From Hippopus hippopus (lineage: Eukaryota > Mollusca > Bivalvia > Cardiida > Cardiidae): a DNA stretch of 64,000 nucleotides. This document shows, in pieces, positions 1 to 10,917 of this stretch (its first letter is position 1; every line of letters starts with the position of its first letter). Location: positions 28,545,442 through 28,609,441 of the forward strand of contig OX328112.1 of assembly GCA_946811185.2 (NCBI GenBank). The letters are read 5' to 3'. Under the pieces are notes generated by a model. The model was not told the DNA's origin. It saw nothing but the letters and a program-made list of their open reading frames with translations, and ran no database searches. The position numbers and the translations under genes are program-made.

Positions 1-1800
1 AAATGCAGGTAACCATCATTTATCGTTCTCTGACAGCGTTTTCTACCCTTTCAAAGGCAAATAACATCATTTCAATAAGATTAAGGAGTTATAAGAAGTC
101 CTTGATATTCGTTTTGTGCTTATAGGAGTTAACAAAGTTATACTGATACCACCTGTTTTACTAATGTATGAATTCACATTTTGATAAATAACACCAAAAT
201 GATAAATTCTTGTTTGTTAATTGCTAAACCCATCATGATGATAGGCTTTTGATGATTTTTCGATGAAAAGTCTTGCCTTTGTCCATACAAATTTTATGTT
301 TAAAAAACATGTGAAGAACCTATAAGTCAGTTCAAAAATGTATCTCAAAGCCACGGGTACAAGTTATAGAAAAAATGTCAAAGAACACAGGGGCAATTAC
401 TACCTTTGTATTCAATCACTAGAATTAATGATTAATAATGCAACTGTGTTTCACTGTATAAATGAAATTTTGAAAAAGTGAATATTGTCCTTGTCAAAGG
501 ACAGGCTGCTTCTCCTGCGCAATTTTCTGTTCACTACTGTGTTGCCAATTCCATCCATATTGTTTGAAAAAGAAACCCATGACAGTCAAAGTGCAAGTTA
601 GATTTTTGACCCGGCTTTTTTCGAGGAAAACATTGAGACATTTACATAACCCTGGCGTCATTTGTGTTGTCGTGCAAAAACTTCGACATTTTATAATATC
701 TCTGTTCATACTTTAAACTCAGTTAACTATCAAAAGGGAAACAGGAGCAGGTATCCATCAAAGTATTTTTGAAACAGCTGTAATTCCCCCTTTTTGACTT
801 TAATGTTCAAATATTTTGACATTTTATAATACTTCTGTCATTACTGAAGATATTTACTTCAAACTTTGAGTAGCTGCTAACTACCATATTTACTTTAAAC
901 TTGGGCTAGTTCTTAACTATCATAACCAATACAACAGGGGGCAGGTAACCATCTAAATAGGCACAGTAATGCCTGGCTTTTCGACTTACAGTTTTCACTA
1001 AAAGCAGCTGCAGCCGAGCATTGGCATAGGCACGCGGTGCTCTAGTGTTTTTCTTTTTTTTTTTAATTCTTTTGCAAATGATTAAAAAAAAAAAGCAAAA
1101 ATAACTGGAATATGACGAAAAAAACTTTTCACATCCCGAACTTGAAATATTAGTGATACATAGAATTAATGTGGTGTGAATCCAGTTTTAATTATTTTCA
1201 ATCCCTTAGAAATGTGTTTTCTGCTTCACATAAAATGTCTTTGAAACCTACGTTAGTTTCGTTTGTTTATCCACAATTTTGAAGAGTGGTGAAAATCATT
1301 TCAACCTGTTTTTTTAAACTATTACTAGTACTGCCATGGACTTGGACTGCATAAAATGCACTTGGCGCTTGGAAAGGATGGTATGTGTAGTTCTTGATTG
1401 GATATTCGCAACATGTGGATGCATCCACTCACTATTTCTGAGCGTTTGGATATGCATGAAAAAAAAAGTGCAGCAGCACACATTTTTTTTTTATTTACTA
1501 TTTAAATGGACAGTTCATGGTTGAATATAAATTGCTCTTTGGGCATAAATGCACTCTCTACTTGCCTCTAACCATCAGTGCTCTCAGCGCTTTGATTTGT
1601 TGTTGGTTTAACATCACGGATAGTAAGCAAGATTTATTTTCCCTGTTGTTAGGCTACCTAAATCTGTTTCTGCCATAATCTTGTCCAGGGGCCAAATTCC
1701 CCAACAATTTTAAACTGAAGATAGTTCTAAAGAGTTTTTCAAAGGTACACAAATTCCGAATTAAACAAATGGTTCAGCCAATCAGACATTGTCTCTCCGT
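1..1800. other. Non-coding AT-rich stretch
   Basis: No coding region, RNA gene or clear repeat could be supported here. The open frames are short, lack recognisable domains and are crossed by A/T runs (for example around 1050-1100). It may hold decayed repeats that cannot be recognised by eye. Confidence 0.5.
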
Positions 1801-1810
1801 CTGACTTTTT

Positions 1811-2275
1811 AGGTCACCTGAGCACGAAGTGCTCAAGGTGAGCTTTTGTAATCGTGCTGTACCCGTCGTCCGTCGTCCAGGCGTCAAGAACTATCTTGTG
1901 TGCACTCTACGGACCACATTTTCAGTCAGTTTCTTATGAAACTTCGACAGAATGTTTGTCTTGATGGTATCTCGGACAGATTCGAAATGGGTTACGTCGG
2001 ATAAAAAAGTAGGTCGCAGGGACAAATCTTATACAAAAGCTTGTGTGCGCCCTAGAGGCCACATTTTCAGCCCGCTACTCTTAAAACTTGGTCAGGATGT
2101 TTGTCTTGATAATATATCGGAGAAGTACGAATGGATCATTTGGGGTCAAAAAGTAGGTCACTGGGCCAGATCTGAGGAAAAACCTTGTGTGCAGTCTAGA
2201 GGCCACATTTTCAGCATGATATTTATGAGACTGGGTTAGAAAGGTTGTCTTTTTGAAATGTAAGACAAGTTTGAA
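1811..2275. repeat. Dispersed repeat, CACCTGAGCAC-ended family
   Basis: The stretch opens with a short palindrome (gtcacctgagcac / gtgctcaaggtgagc) followed by GTCGTCC repeats at about 1866-1879. It then carries three degenerate ~115-bp units containing 'gaggccacattttcagc' (about 1910, 2055, 2200). The same palindrome and GACGGACGAC tract end the large element near 30470-30557, so both belong to one family. The 95-aa open frame across it is a by-product of the repeat. Confidence 0.6.
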
Positions 2276-2395
2276 ATTCGGTCACAACGACTATCATCAA
2301 TCCTCGGAAAGAAATTGACAGAGCCGGGGATCGCGCCAGCGACCTTGTGTTCTCAAGTCCTGTTTGCTACCGACTGAGCTACCGGAAATCGGCTC
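2276..2395 (-). mobile_element. tRNA-derived SINE (type A), head fragment
   Basis: Read on the minus strand it begins with a tRNA-like head (ggtagctcagtcggtagc) with an A-box-like segment. A B-box-like segment and the body sequence that includes 'gatgatagtc' follow. It matches the heads at 19690 and 15300. The 3' body is missing, so this is a truncated copy. Confidence 0.75.
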
Positions 2396-2645
2396 ATTTA
2401 CAATGAAAAAGAAGTGAATAAAGAAACCGAAATAAAGAGATCAATTCTCTAGTTTTCGTTGGAATTCGCAAGTCCAGAAATCAATATCTATTGAATTATT
2501 TACTCCTAGATATCTTAAATAATAAGATTGATCTAAAACTCAAATAACTGTGAAAATAGGATGGAAAAAAAGAAGAAAACTTTGCAATCTTTAACGTTTG
2601 TACAATTCTTTTTCATAAGACAACAAAAGACACCTGCACGTGGTA

Positions 2646-2885
2646 GGTTTAATCTTTTACCATACAATCTTGTCTTTTAACGACCCTGAAAAAAAAAAAA
2701 AACTTTTGAAAACATTGTGAGAAAAGGAGAAATGGCTGGTTACTAGCATTTTCTCCTTTTCCCACAATATTTTCTCCTTTTTTCACAGAAATATCTCCAT
2801 CATTTGAGACACTTAAAAGTTGGCATATGCTCATGCTGTCTCTACGGCTTGGATGGATATAAATTTTTGTCGTTTGGTAAAGACG
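2646..2885 (+). mobile_element. piggyBac-like palindromic MITE copy
   Basis: Degenerate member of the family best seen at 25693-25912. The left end 'cttttaccatacaa', the central hairpin (ggagaaatggctggttacta / ctagcattttctcc) and the right end 'gtcgtttggtaaag' are in the usual order. It is interrupted by an A-run near 2690. The 111-aa minus-strand frame over it has no recognisable domain. Confidence 0.75.
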
Positions 2886-3031
2886 GAATATGTAAATGAC
2901 GTTTTCTTTTTCCTTTAATGTCGTTATGAAATGAGGCGAGTTGACGAGACAACCTTTTTTTGAGTTGTTTAATTCCTTCAGCACAAAAGATATAAACTCC
3001 GAATCTTCCGGCGTCTGAAAATGTAATCCAC

Positions 3032-3183
3032 TTAAACTCAGAGTTGTATGAGAGAAGCTAGACTAAACAAGCGCATTGTATAGAGCAAATATCAGACTGC
3101 ACGTTCTGTGCAGTCTGATCTTGATCTATACCGTCCGCACAAGCCCGTGTTTACGACTATGGCGTTAAAAGTATTAAGATTAC
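3032..3183. mobile_element. GATCAGACTGCAC palindromic MITE, full-length copy
   Basis: A ~150-bp element. It runs from 'aaactcagagttg' through 'aaacaagcg' to a central palindrome (atcagactgcacgttctgtg and its complement at about 3091-3121), then 'gatctataccgtccgca' and a right end 'gcgttaaaagtattaag'. It aligns end to end with 7858-8012 and with the flanks of the 67-bp satellite at 8398-11853. Confidence 0.75.
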
Positions 3184-3304
3184 CTTTCGAGTGTTCAGTA
3201 AACAAACCAGACATTTTAAGCCATTTTTGTAATGATCTGCATATTGCAAACCATGAGTTGTTTGGGCAAAACCATCTGCGTAAAAACGGACGTTGAAGAT
3301 TCAA

Positions 3305-3795
3305 GATCATACTGCATATTGTGAAAAGTCTGACTTTGATCTACACTGTTCGCAAAAGGCAGGGCAATTAAAATTATCCTTTAATACTTTTTGGTGTTAA
3401 AGTTATCTGAAGAAGTTAATACTATACGATGTCATTTCGTAAGTGATAGGCTTTGTACAAAGTGAAATAAAAATGTCAAGTTAAAATAAAGTTATGAGAC
3501 GTATTTCACATTGACACCGACCGAAGTCAAAGGAACAATTTTCAACCAGGGTCTGCACGTGTCCAGCCAAAATTGGAGTAAAGATGAAGCCCATTTTACT
3601 CTAAATTTTCTTCTCTCTTTTTCTCTAACTTTCTTTCGCCGTTTTTCCTCTATCAAAATAGATGTTTGCGCCAAGTGCACTGTCAATTTTTTAGACAATG
3701 TAAATCAAGATCAGACTGCATTTTGCGGATAATGTAGATCAAGATCAGCCTGCACAGAACGTGCAGTTTGATCTAAGATCCGCACTGTCCGCTAT
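3305..3795. repeat. Degenerate GATCAGACTGCAC palindrome copies
   Basis: A decayed half copy lies at about 3310-3360 ('gtctgactttgatctacact'). A doubled copy lies at about 3700-3795, where two 'gtaaatcaagatcag...' units are adjacent and the second is a nearly complete palindrome. The ~340 bp between them hold nothing I can identify. Confidence 0.6.
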
Positions 3796-4133
3796 TTAGT
3801 TTTTATTTTTTGGCAAGTACAATTTTGAAATTGAAATAATTTGGTATATTTTCCTGATCGAGAAAGCGCATTTCGTTTATTTGATGTTTTGATAGTTATG
3901 TTGAAACGCTTCCGCCTGACTACGCGCATGGCCTGTATTCATCAACCATTCTTAATTAAATTCTAAGACTAGCCATGTAATTGGCTAAAACTTTCCAGCT
4001 ACATCCAGGTGACTAGCATTTAAATAAAGAATACGAACAGTATCTAAAATCGTACTTGAGTACATGAATACTAGATCATACTTTTGTCTTTTACTGTGAG
4101 CGCAATTTCCGCTGGTAGACCGGAAATGCGGGA
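3796..4133. other. Non-coding spacer
   Basis: No feature recognised. It separates the palindrome copies from the ~93-bp satellite. Confidence 0.4.
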
Positions 4134-5700
4134 CGAATTACCGTCCAAAGGTGTAATGCCGCTATAGAGTAAACCAGCCGGACCCGGTATCTTAGTCGGT
4201 ACCGTACAGGACGCCGAGCCCCGGTATCTCAGTCGGTAGCGTACAGGACTGGAAACCAGGAGAATGAATTACCGTCCAAACGTGTAATGCCGCTATAAAG
4301 TGAACAAGCCGGGCCCTGCATCATAGTCCGTACCGTACAAGACTGGAAAGCAGCAGGACAAATTACCGGCCATAGGTGTAATACCGCTAGAAAAGTAAAC
4401 CAGCCGGGCCCGGTATCATAGTCGGTACCGTACAGGACTGGAAACCAGCAGGACGATTAATTACCGTCCAAAGGTGTAATGCGGCTATAAAGTAAACAAG
4501 CCGAGCCCGGTATCATAGTCGGTACCGTACCTGTAGGATTGGAAACCAGCAGGACGAATTACTGTCTAAAGGTGTAATGCCGCTATAAAGTAAACCAGCC
4601 GAGCCCGGTATCTTTGTCGGTACGGTACAGGACTGGAAACCAACAGGACGAATTACCGTACAAAGGTGTAATGCCGCTATAAAGTAAACCAGCCGGGCCC
4701 GGTATCTTTGTCGGTACGGTACAGGACTGGAAACCAGCAGGACAAATTACCGTCCAAAGGTGTAATGCCGCTATAAGTAGACCAGCCGGGCCCAGTATCA
4801 TAGTCGGTACTGTACAGGACTGGAAACCAGCAGGACGAATTACCGTCCAAAGGTGAAATGCCGCTATAAAGTAAACCAGCCGAGTCCGGTATCTTTGTCG
4901 GTACGGTACAGGACTGGAAACCAGCAGGACGAATTAACGTCCAAAGGTGTAATGCCGCTATAAAGTAATGCTACTCTCTCACTATTGCGTATCAGCGGCG
5001 TATGCAACAAAATTTCTTTACGCGGGTCAAACGCCAATAACTGTGGCGTATTTTGTTCGAAATTAAAGACACGGCGTATCTACGACGTTTCTGTGGCGTT
5101 CCTGTGGCGTATCTGTGTTCGTATGGACTTCGAGGGACGTAAAGTACGGCGTACTGAGGCGTAAGCGTGGCGTATGACGCGTTGCCGTGACGTAACCGCT
5201 TTGCTAGCACGACGTTCCTTTCTTATGTGCAGCCTTGCAGTTGTGTAAATACGGCGGTCACTGATGGAAAACAGTTCTGCTCTCTTTGTTGCTGTCATTC
5301 GTACAAAAGAGGTCAGGCATATCAAGTTAACCAATACCTTCGCGTGACGTAACAAGTGTTCGAGCTACGTTCCCGCGGCGTCACTACTGCGTTGTTTTCG
5401 CTTTTACGGCGTATGTGTGACGTAAGCATGACGTATCGGAGCTGCCACGTATGTGCCTCGTATTTTTAAGTGCGGACTTAAAAATACGTCGCACCTCCGC
5501 GTACAAGGAGATCGTGCTACGTACCAAAGAGTATTAGCTACGTAAGCTGACGTTACTACGGCGTTGTCGCGGCGTTCCTTTCTTATCGCGATACGCCGTA
5601 CTTACGCAAGCCGATACGCAATAGTGAGAGAGCGTCTTAAACCAGCCGAGCCCGGTATCTTAGTCGGTACTGTATAGGACTGGAAACCAACTGGTAGAAT
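4134..5700. repeat. ~93-bp tandem satellite built on a tRNA/SINE head
   Basis: About nine tandem units lie at 4134-4968 and part of another at 5638-5700. A measured spacing is 93-94 bp (cgtcc at 4751, 4844, 4938). Each unit contains a segment like the 5' third of the local SINEs (ggtatctcagtcggtagcgt), then 'caggactggaaaccagcagg', then a unique part 'accgtccaaaggtgtaatgc'. The first unit carries a doubled head (about 4184-4250). The array is interrupted by the TAA-flanked insertion at 4969-5637. Confidence 0.85.
4969..5637. mobile_element. Nonautonomous TIR element inserted in the satellite (TAA duplication)
   Basis: The ends carry a perfect 20-bp inverted repeat: ctctctcactattgcgtatc at 4974-4993 and its complement at 5613-5632. 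TAA occurs at 4966-4968 and 5638-5640, and the satellite sequence resumes directly after it, so the insertion boundaries are well defined. A 3-bp TAA duplication fits PIF/Harbinger-type elements (inference; no transposase is present). The interior is rich in GGCGTA/ACGTA words and has a 12-bp-stem hairpin at about 5459-5488. The 72-91-aa frames inside are not convincing genes. Confidence 0.75.
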
Positions 5701-5810
5701 AAAGGGGTGAACGTTATCTATTGATTTGTGTACCTTTGTCTAGATTGCTCGTTTTTGGTAACCATAAATCAGAATGACTGGGCGACGTGTCCTTTTTTTT
5801 AAATAGATAA

Positions 5811-6070
5811 GAGCCATGCTTTGTGAAAAAGGGACTTAATGTTTCTGCAAAAAGTATCGACCCAGGTCAGCCAGCGCAGTCCGCGCAGGCTGACCTTGGC
5901 TGAAACTTTTTGCTATTGGTCAATTTTCTGCATGTTCAAGGAACAGTTTACATCAGAATTCAGTCGGTTGTTAGACGAAATGGACTTTACGCATTCATTA
6001 TTATGTGATGACTTGCTCGGTATCATTCATCACGGGAATGCATTAAACTCCCTTTTGCAGGAGCATGGCT
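5811..6070. mobile_element. GAGCCATGCTC-ended MITE, full copy
   Basis: A ~260-bp element with inverted ends (gagccatgct... / ...ggagcatggct). Next to the left end is a GC-rich palindrome with arms cagcc(a)gcgcag / cgcgcaggctg inside a longer 'gacccaggtc' stem. The right half contains 'gtgatgacttgctcggtat' and 'cacgggaatgcatta'. Several other copies share this order. The 78-aa open frame is incidental. Confidence 0.8.
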
Positions 6071-6450
6071 GTTAATAATAATAATCTACACATGTATAGC
6101 CGCCAATGTGTATTTTCTAGTCATAGGTTGGTATATAGCCTTTGGTGGTTTGGCGACAATCTTCACGGGAAATTTCTCACATCCTGTAAAGCTTCCGCAG
6201 GATAGAAGGTTGATTGTGTTTTTTTTTTTCACCGCATTAAACGTAATATTACGCATATCACGACCAAAGCTATGTTGTCCATGCAATGCACATCCTAAAT
6301 TTCACCAGTACCAGACGAGGGCTTGGGGTGTCTTGCCCAAAGACACTTCCGCGAAAAATTCATCCGAAACGACATAAATTATGAAGATATGGCTGTTTTC
6401 CCATTTCCATATACACATTACCTGTTACGTTCCTAAAATAACCATGGGGA
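6071..6450. other. Non-coding spacer
   Basis: Two overlapping opposite-strand open frames (66 and 89 aa) lie here. Neither has a recognisable domain, and no other feature is supported. Confidence 0.4.
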
Positions 6451-6711
6451 GCCGTGTAGCTCAGTGGTTAGCGTACCTTACTCGCGACCTGCTGGTTGCG
6501 GGTTCGATACGGGGTTGTGGCTAATTCTCTTTCCGGCGATTTTTCTTCTCTCACGTCTGATGAAAGTGAGAAAAGCATTCAGTGGCTTGGAAAGAAACTT
6601 GCGTCAGTACTTGTGTGAGAAAGCCAGGAAACACAATGCGTAGGTGCACTGACCGCCGTGATATGACCAGCGTTAAACTACAATACAAACAAACAAACAC
6701 ACACACAAAAA
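6451..6711 (+). mobile_element. tRNA-derived SINE (type B)
   Basis: A tRNA-like head with A box (tagctcagtggttagc) and B box (gggttcgata) is followed by a body (tttccggcga, ctctcacgtctgatg, gtcagtactt, gagaaagccaggaaacac). The tail 'agcgttaaactacaatac' runs into (acaaa)n. It is close to the copies at 21931 and, inverted, at 13571. Confidence 0.85.
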
Positions 6712-6943
6712 ATGATCTGGCAAAACGAAGATAAATGTATTTCCCTTGTAAATTATATCAAGCAAGTCATCACATAATTATGGATCCATAGAATCCATTT
6801 GGTCTAACAATCAACTGAGACATGACGTAAACTGGTCCTTTAATCTGCAGGAAATTGACCAAATAGTTTTAAGCGCGTACTGCGCAGGCTGACCTGGATC
6901 CAAAGTTTTTGCAGATGCATTCAACCCCCTTTTCACAAACGTT
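6712..6943. mobile_element. GAGCCATGCTC-family MITE, degraded copy
   Basis: It contains 'agcaagtcatcacataatta', 'ggatccatagaatccatttg', the GC-rich segment 'gcgcaggctgacctgg' and 'tgcagatgcattcaaccccc' in family order, with eroded ends. It abuts the SINE on its left. Confidence 0.7.
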
Positions 6944-7257
6944 GAAACTAGAAATTGTTTGCCGCCATCCTTTTTCGTAACGTTTTCGAAAACATTGAGT
7001 ACATGTATAAACTCACCAGTGTGGTGATTTATGTACGAGGAGAATATATTTATTTTATGTGAATCAGCTTTGAAATTTTAACATTTACATAACGCGTATT
7101 CTATTTCTGGCATTTTGTGCGGCTATTTTGGCAATTTGAGTAATCATCATACAAAATGTGTGTGAACTTCAAGGCGAAAACATGTCACTTTACGTACTTA
7201 GAACTAATTTGCATAAAATGACAACGACATGGTCTGAAGTCCACGATAAACTAGCCG
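6944..7257. other. Non-coding spacer
   Basis: AT-rich with no feature recognised. Confidence 0.4.
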
Positions 7258-7512
7258 CGCTGTGGCAAAAAGTGTGTTTAATGCATCTCCGTAATGCAAA
7301 TCATTATAAGGTTAAGGATCCATAAAATCCGCCATATAGTCCAACAATTGACTGAGTGTGGAGGTAGAATGGTCCTTGGTCATGTAGAAACTTTACAAAT
7401 AGCAAAAGGTTTCGGCCCAGGTCAGCCTGTGCGGACTGTGCAGGCTGACCTGGACCCGCATACTATTTGCAGATGCATTACCGTAAATCCCCTTTTCACA
7501 GAGCATGGCTCA
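7258..7512. mobile_element. GAGCCATGCTC-family MITE copy
   Basis: Inverted orientation relative to 5811. It runs from 'ctgtggcaaaaagtg' to 'cacagagcatggctc'. Its GC palindrome has gcctgtgcggactgtgcaggc inside the stem 'cccaggtca/tgacctgg'. Confidence 0.8.
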
Positions 7513-7519
7513 TAATTAT

Positions 7520-7781
7520 GAGTCACGCTCTGGCAAAAGGGGGCTTAATGCATCTCCGTTATACATAATACCAGCCCAATTCATCACATAATTATGGATC
7601 CATAAGAGCTACTTTCTTAAATAACCGACTTAATCATGAAGTAGACTGGTCCTTTTACAAACAGAAAATTGACCAATAGCGAAAAGTATCGACCCAAGTC
7701 AGCCTGCGCGTACTGCGCAGGTTGACCTTGGTCGATACTTTTCGCAGATGCATTAAGCCCCCTTTTCACAACGCATAGCTC
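7520..7781. mobile_element. GAGCCATGCTC-family MITE copy, adjacent to the previous one
   Basis: A second copy in the same orientation starts only 8 bp after the previous one (gagtcacgctctgg ... acgcatagctc). The central arms 'gcctgcgcgtactgcgcagg' sit in a longer stem formed by 'gcgaaaagtatcgaccc' and its complement. Confidence 0.8.
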
Positions 7782-7857
7782 TTATCTATGTGCGTTCATT
7801 ACTTCTTTCAGTGTTTACTAAATGAACTCCACCTCTTTTGACGACAGAAAATACAAT

Positions 7858-8012
7858 TCATTGAAACTCAGAAAGGTTTTTATTCTTATAAGCTTGTCTA
7901 AACAAGCGGACAGTATAGATCAAAGATCACACTGCACGTTCTGTGCAGTCTGATCTTGATCTTTACCGTCCGCAAAATCCTCTGTTTACGCCACTGGAGC
8001 TGAAAGGGTTAA
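7858..8012. mobile_element. GATCAGACTGCAC palindromic MITE, full-length copy
   Basis: Layout as at 3032-3183: 'ttgaaactcagaaagg', 'aaacaagcggacagtataga', a central palindrome (cactgcacgttctgtgcagt core), 'gatctttaccgtccgcaaaa', 'ctctgtttacgcc', 'gctgaaagggttaa'. It supplies the template for recognising the flanks of the adjacent 67-bp satellite. Confidence 0.8.
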
Positions 8013-8397
8013 GATTTAATAAGATATTTTGCATATCATGTCAAAAGTTCAGTATTATTAAGAGAACAGCGTTATGATTTATTCGTTAAGAATCATCTTG
8101 AAATAAACATCTTTGGCAAATAACAAAAGTTTCTTTTCCCTAGCTTAAAACACATTCTCTCTTTCTCCCTCTCTGTCTGTCTGTCTGTCTCTCTCCCATT
8201 AGCAAAACGATCTCTTTCCATACCATACTTAGCTTCACTTACAATTAAAATACCTACCGCAATCGTTACAGAAAACATTGCTCAGACAAAAACATGTGGA
8301 TAGTATATCTTTCAGCCTAAAGGTAATCAATTTTCCTTTACCTCTTTAGGCGCAAAATAAATACAATCGATTTCTGTCGATGGCTGAAAACACAATC
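8013..8397. other. Non-coding spacer with short TCTG/TCTC microsatellite
   Basis: It contains (ctgt)n and (ct)n runs at about 8155-8197. The 61-aa minus frame is a translation of this simple repeat. Nothing else is recognised. Confidence 0.5.
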
Positions 8398-9426
8398 CAT
8401 GGAAACTCAGACAGATTTTAATCTCCTAAACTGGACACAACAAGCAAACGGAATGGATCATAGATCAGACTGCATGTTCTGCACAGTCTACTCTTGATTT
8501 ATTGAGTCTGCAAAAGCCTATAGACCAAAAGTTAGACTTCACGTTCTACACAGTCTGCTCTTGATTTATGCAGTTCGCAAAAACCTATAGATCAAAGGTC
8601 AGACTTCACATTCTGTTCAGTCTGCTGTTTATTTACCGAGTTCGCAAAAATCTATAGGTTAAAGGTCAGACTTCACGTTCTGTACAGTCTGCTCCTGATT
8701 TACGAAGGTCACAAAAACCTATAGATCAAAGGTCAGACTTCACATTCTGTTCAGTCTGCTTTTGATATACAGAGTTCACAAAAACATATAGATCCAAGAT
8801 CAGATTTCACGTTTTGTAAAGTTTTTTCTTGATTCACGCAGTTCGAAAAAGCCTATAGATCCATGGTCAGACTTCACGTTCTGAACAGTTACTCTTGATT
8901 ATGCAGTTTGCAAAAGGATATAGATCCAAGGCCAGACTTCACATACTGTATAGTGTGCTCTTTATTTACGTAGTTCGAAAAAGGCTACAGATTCAGACTT
9001 CATATTCTGAACAGTCTGCTTTTGATTTAAACAGTTCACAGAAGCCTATAGATCCAAGGTCAAACTTCACGTTCAGTACAGTCTACTACTGATTTACGCG
9101 GTTCACGTAAGCCTATTGACACAAGGTCAGACTTCATGTTCAGTATAGTCTGCTTTTGAATTACACAGTTCGCAAAGCCTGTCGATTCAAGGTCAGACCT
9201 CGCGTTCTATACATCCTGCTATTGATTCAAGGTCAGAATTCACGTTCTCTACATCCTGCTCTGGATTTAGGCAGTTCGATAAAGCCTATCCATCCAAAGT
9301 CAGACCCCACGTTTTGTACAGTTGCTCTTGATTATGAAGTTTGCTAAAGTCTATGGCTCAAAGGTCAGACTTCACATTCTGCACACTCTGCCCTTGATTC
9401 TCTCAGTTTGCAAAAGCCTATATATA

Positions 9427-9464
9427 CTGAACCAAAAAAGAAACTTCCCCTGTGTTTAAGTGCA
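9427..9464 (+). repeat. Left terminal inverted repeat of the Tc1-like element
   Basis: A 38-bp sequence identical to the reverse complement of 10918-10955. The next base differs (g versus a), which sets the inner limit. TA precedes it. Confidence 0.95.
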
Positions 9465-9624
9465 GATATACACAAATATGAAAATCAGGATTAAACTAGA
9501 TTTATATGCACTGAAAGAGTATTTTATTGCGACTTTGTGTGAAAAAAATTATTGCTGAGGGTTTATCCAAAAGTAGTGAAATGGTAGTTAAAATGCGGAA
9601 GGGGTCGCTCACCAAAATCACAAA

Positions 9625-10650
9625 TTAATACCGGGTATGAACACCTTCAGCATGAAGGACTGCCTGGCATCGTTGGCGCATAGAACGGGTAAGTGTATTG
9701 ATTTCGGCTTGTGGAATGTTGTTCCATTCCTGAATTAAGGCTTGTCTTAGCTGAATGACGTTTGACGGTGGAATAGGGCGACGTCTAACACGCTGGTCCA
9801 AATTATCCCAAAGGTGTTCAATGGGATTCAGATCAGGGCTTTTGGCAGGCCAGTCATTAATAAATGCAATGTTATTCGCCCTGAGGAAATTCACATTGTC
9901 CCTAGCTGTATGGCTTGTGGCATTATCATGCTGAAAAAGAGTGATATTGGCATTATTTTGAAACCGTGGGATAACGTGCCTCGCAAGAATTTCATCTCGG
10001 TAGCGTTGGGCATTCAAATTCCATTCGATAACGACGAGATTAGTGCGAAAGCCATGTGCAATGCCCGCCCAGACCAAGACAGAACCCCCACCCCCAAAAC
10101 GATCTCGTTCAAGTACGCAACAGTCGGCATAACGTTCATTTCTCCTACGGTATATTCGAACCCTGCCATCACCTCGATGAATGGAAAACCTCGACTCGTC
10201 AGAGAAAAGAACACTATTCCATTGTTGTCTAAGCCAGCGTTGGTGTGTACGTGCCCAATTAACACGATTTACGCTGTGACGTCGCGTCAAAACACAACCA
10301 ACGTATGGACGACGTGCACGTAGCCCACCATCGCGCAAGCGATTGCGCACAGTTTGGGCAGATATACGGTTGTTATGTGTACCAGGGGTGTTAGCAGCAG
10401 TGGCTGTGGCAGTTTGGAAGCGATTGCGCAGGTGGGTGTTCCGAATATAGCGGTCTTGGCCGCGCGTCGTGACGCGAGGACGTCCACTACGTGGTCGATC
10501 TTCCATACGCGCTGTTGCTTGAAAACGTTGCCTAAGGTGTCGAATAGCACGAGTAGAACACCCAATATTCATAGCAACAGCATTCATCGTCATACCAGCA
10601 TTAAGCATGCCAATGGCACGTTTGCGTAAATTTTGCGGAATTCTAGACAT
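9625..10650 (-). CDS. Tc1-like transposase (DDE, 35-residue second spacing)
   Basis: This is the cut-and-paste transposase of the surrounding element. Its 341 aa match the usual Tc1 length. Residues 1-50 form a paired-type helix-turn-helix (IGCSTRAIRHLRQRF), followed by the GRPR linker (SGRPR, 55-59) and a second DNA-binding half with conserved RNRL and RRPY segments. The catalytic triad is visible: D151 in FSDESRF, D242 in QHDNATSHTAR, and E278 in SPDLNPIEHLWD. By my count 35 residues separate the last two, one more than the classical 34 of Tc1. No internal stop or frameshift is seen. The ATG at 10650 lies 268 bp inside the right TIR and gives the expected N terminus (MSRIPQNLRKRAIGML). The 169-aa plus-strand frame at 9814-10323 is an antisense shadow. 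Confidence 0.95.
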   Translation of the reverse strand: MSRIPQNLRKRAIGMLNAGMTMNAVAMNIGCSTRAIRHLRQRFQATARMEDRPRSGRPRVTTRGQDRYIRNTHLRNRFQTATATAANTPGTHNNRISAQTVRNRLRDGGLRARRPYVGCVLTRRHSVNRVNWARTHQRWLRQQWNSVLFSDESRFSIHRGDGRVRIYRRRNERYADCCVLERDRFGGGGSVLVWAGIAHGFRTNLVVIEWNLNAQRYRDEILARHVIPRFQNNANITLFQHDNATSHTARDNVNFLRANNIAFINDWPAKSPDLNPIEHLWDNLDQRVRRRPIPPSNVIQLRQALIQEWNNIPQAEINTLTRSMRQRCQAVLHAEGVHTRY

Positions 10651-10917
10651 ATCAAAAATAAAGAAAACTAAAAAGAATTTAATTTTTTCAACGTCTTTTT
10701 CTTATTAACATGAAAGTCTATAAAATTAGACTGAAAAGTTTCAAAAAATATACACGAATTATACTGATCCGTGCATGCACGTGAAAATCGCTTTCAGCGG
10801 GTTTCTTCTTCAAAATGCTTTCAATCGAGTTAAAATTTGTTTTATCGGACACATAATCGTTCGCCCGAATATATGTAGGTCATCTGACATTTTGATATTT
10901 TTTAATAACATTGCATT

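Noticed and set aside
9814..10323. 169-aa plus-strand open frame (and smaller frames at 10014-10629)
   Set aside because: Antisense or alternate-frame shadows of the Tc1-like transposase.
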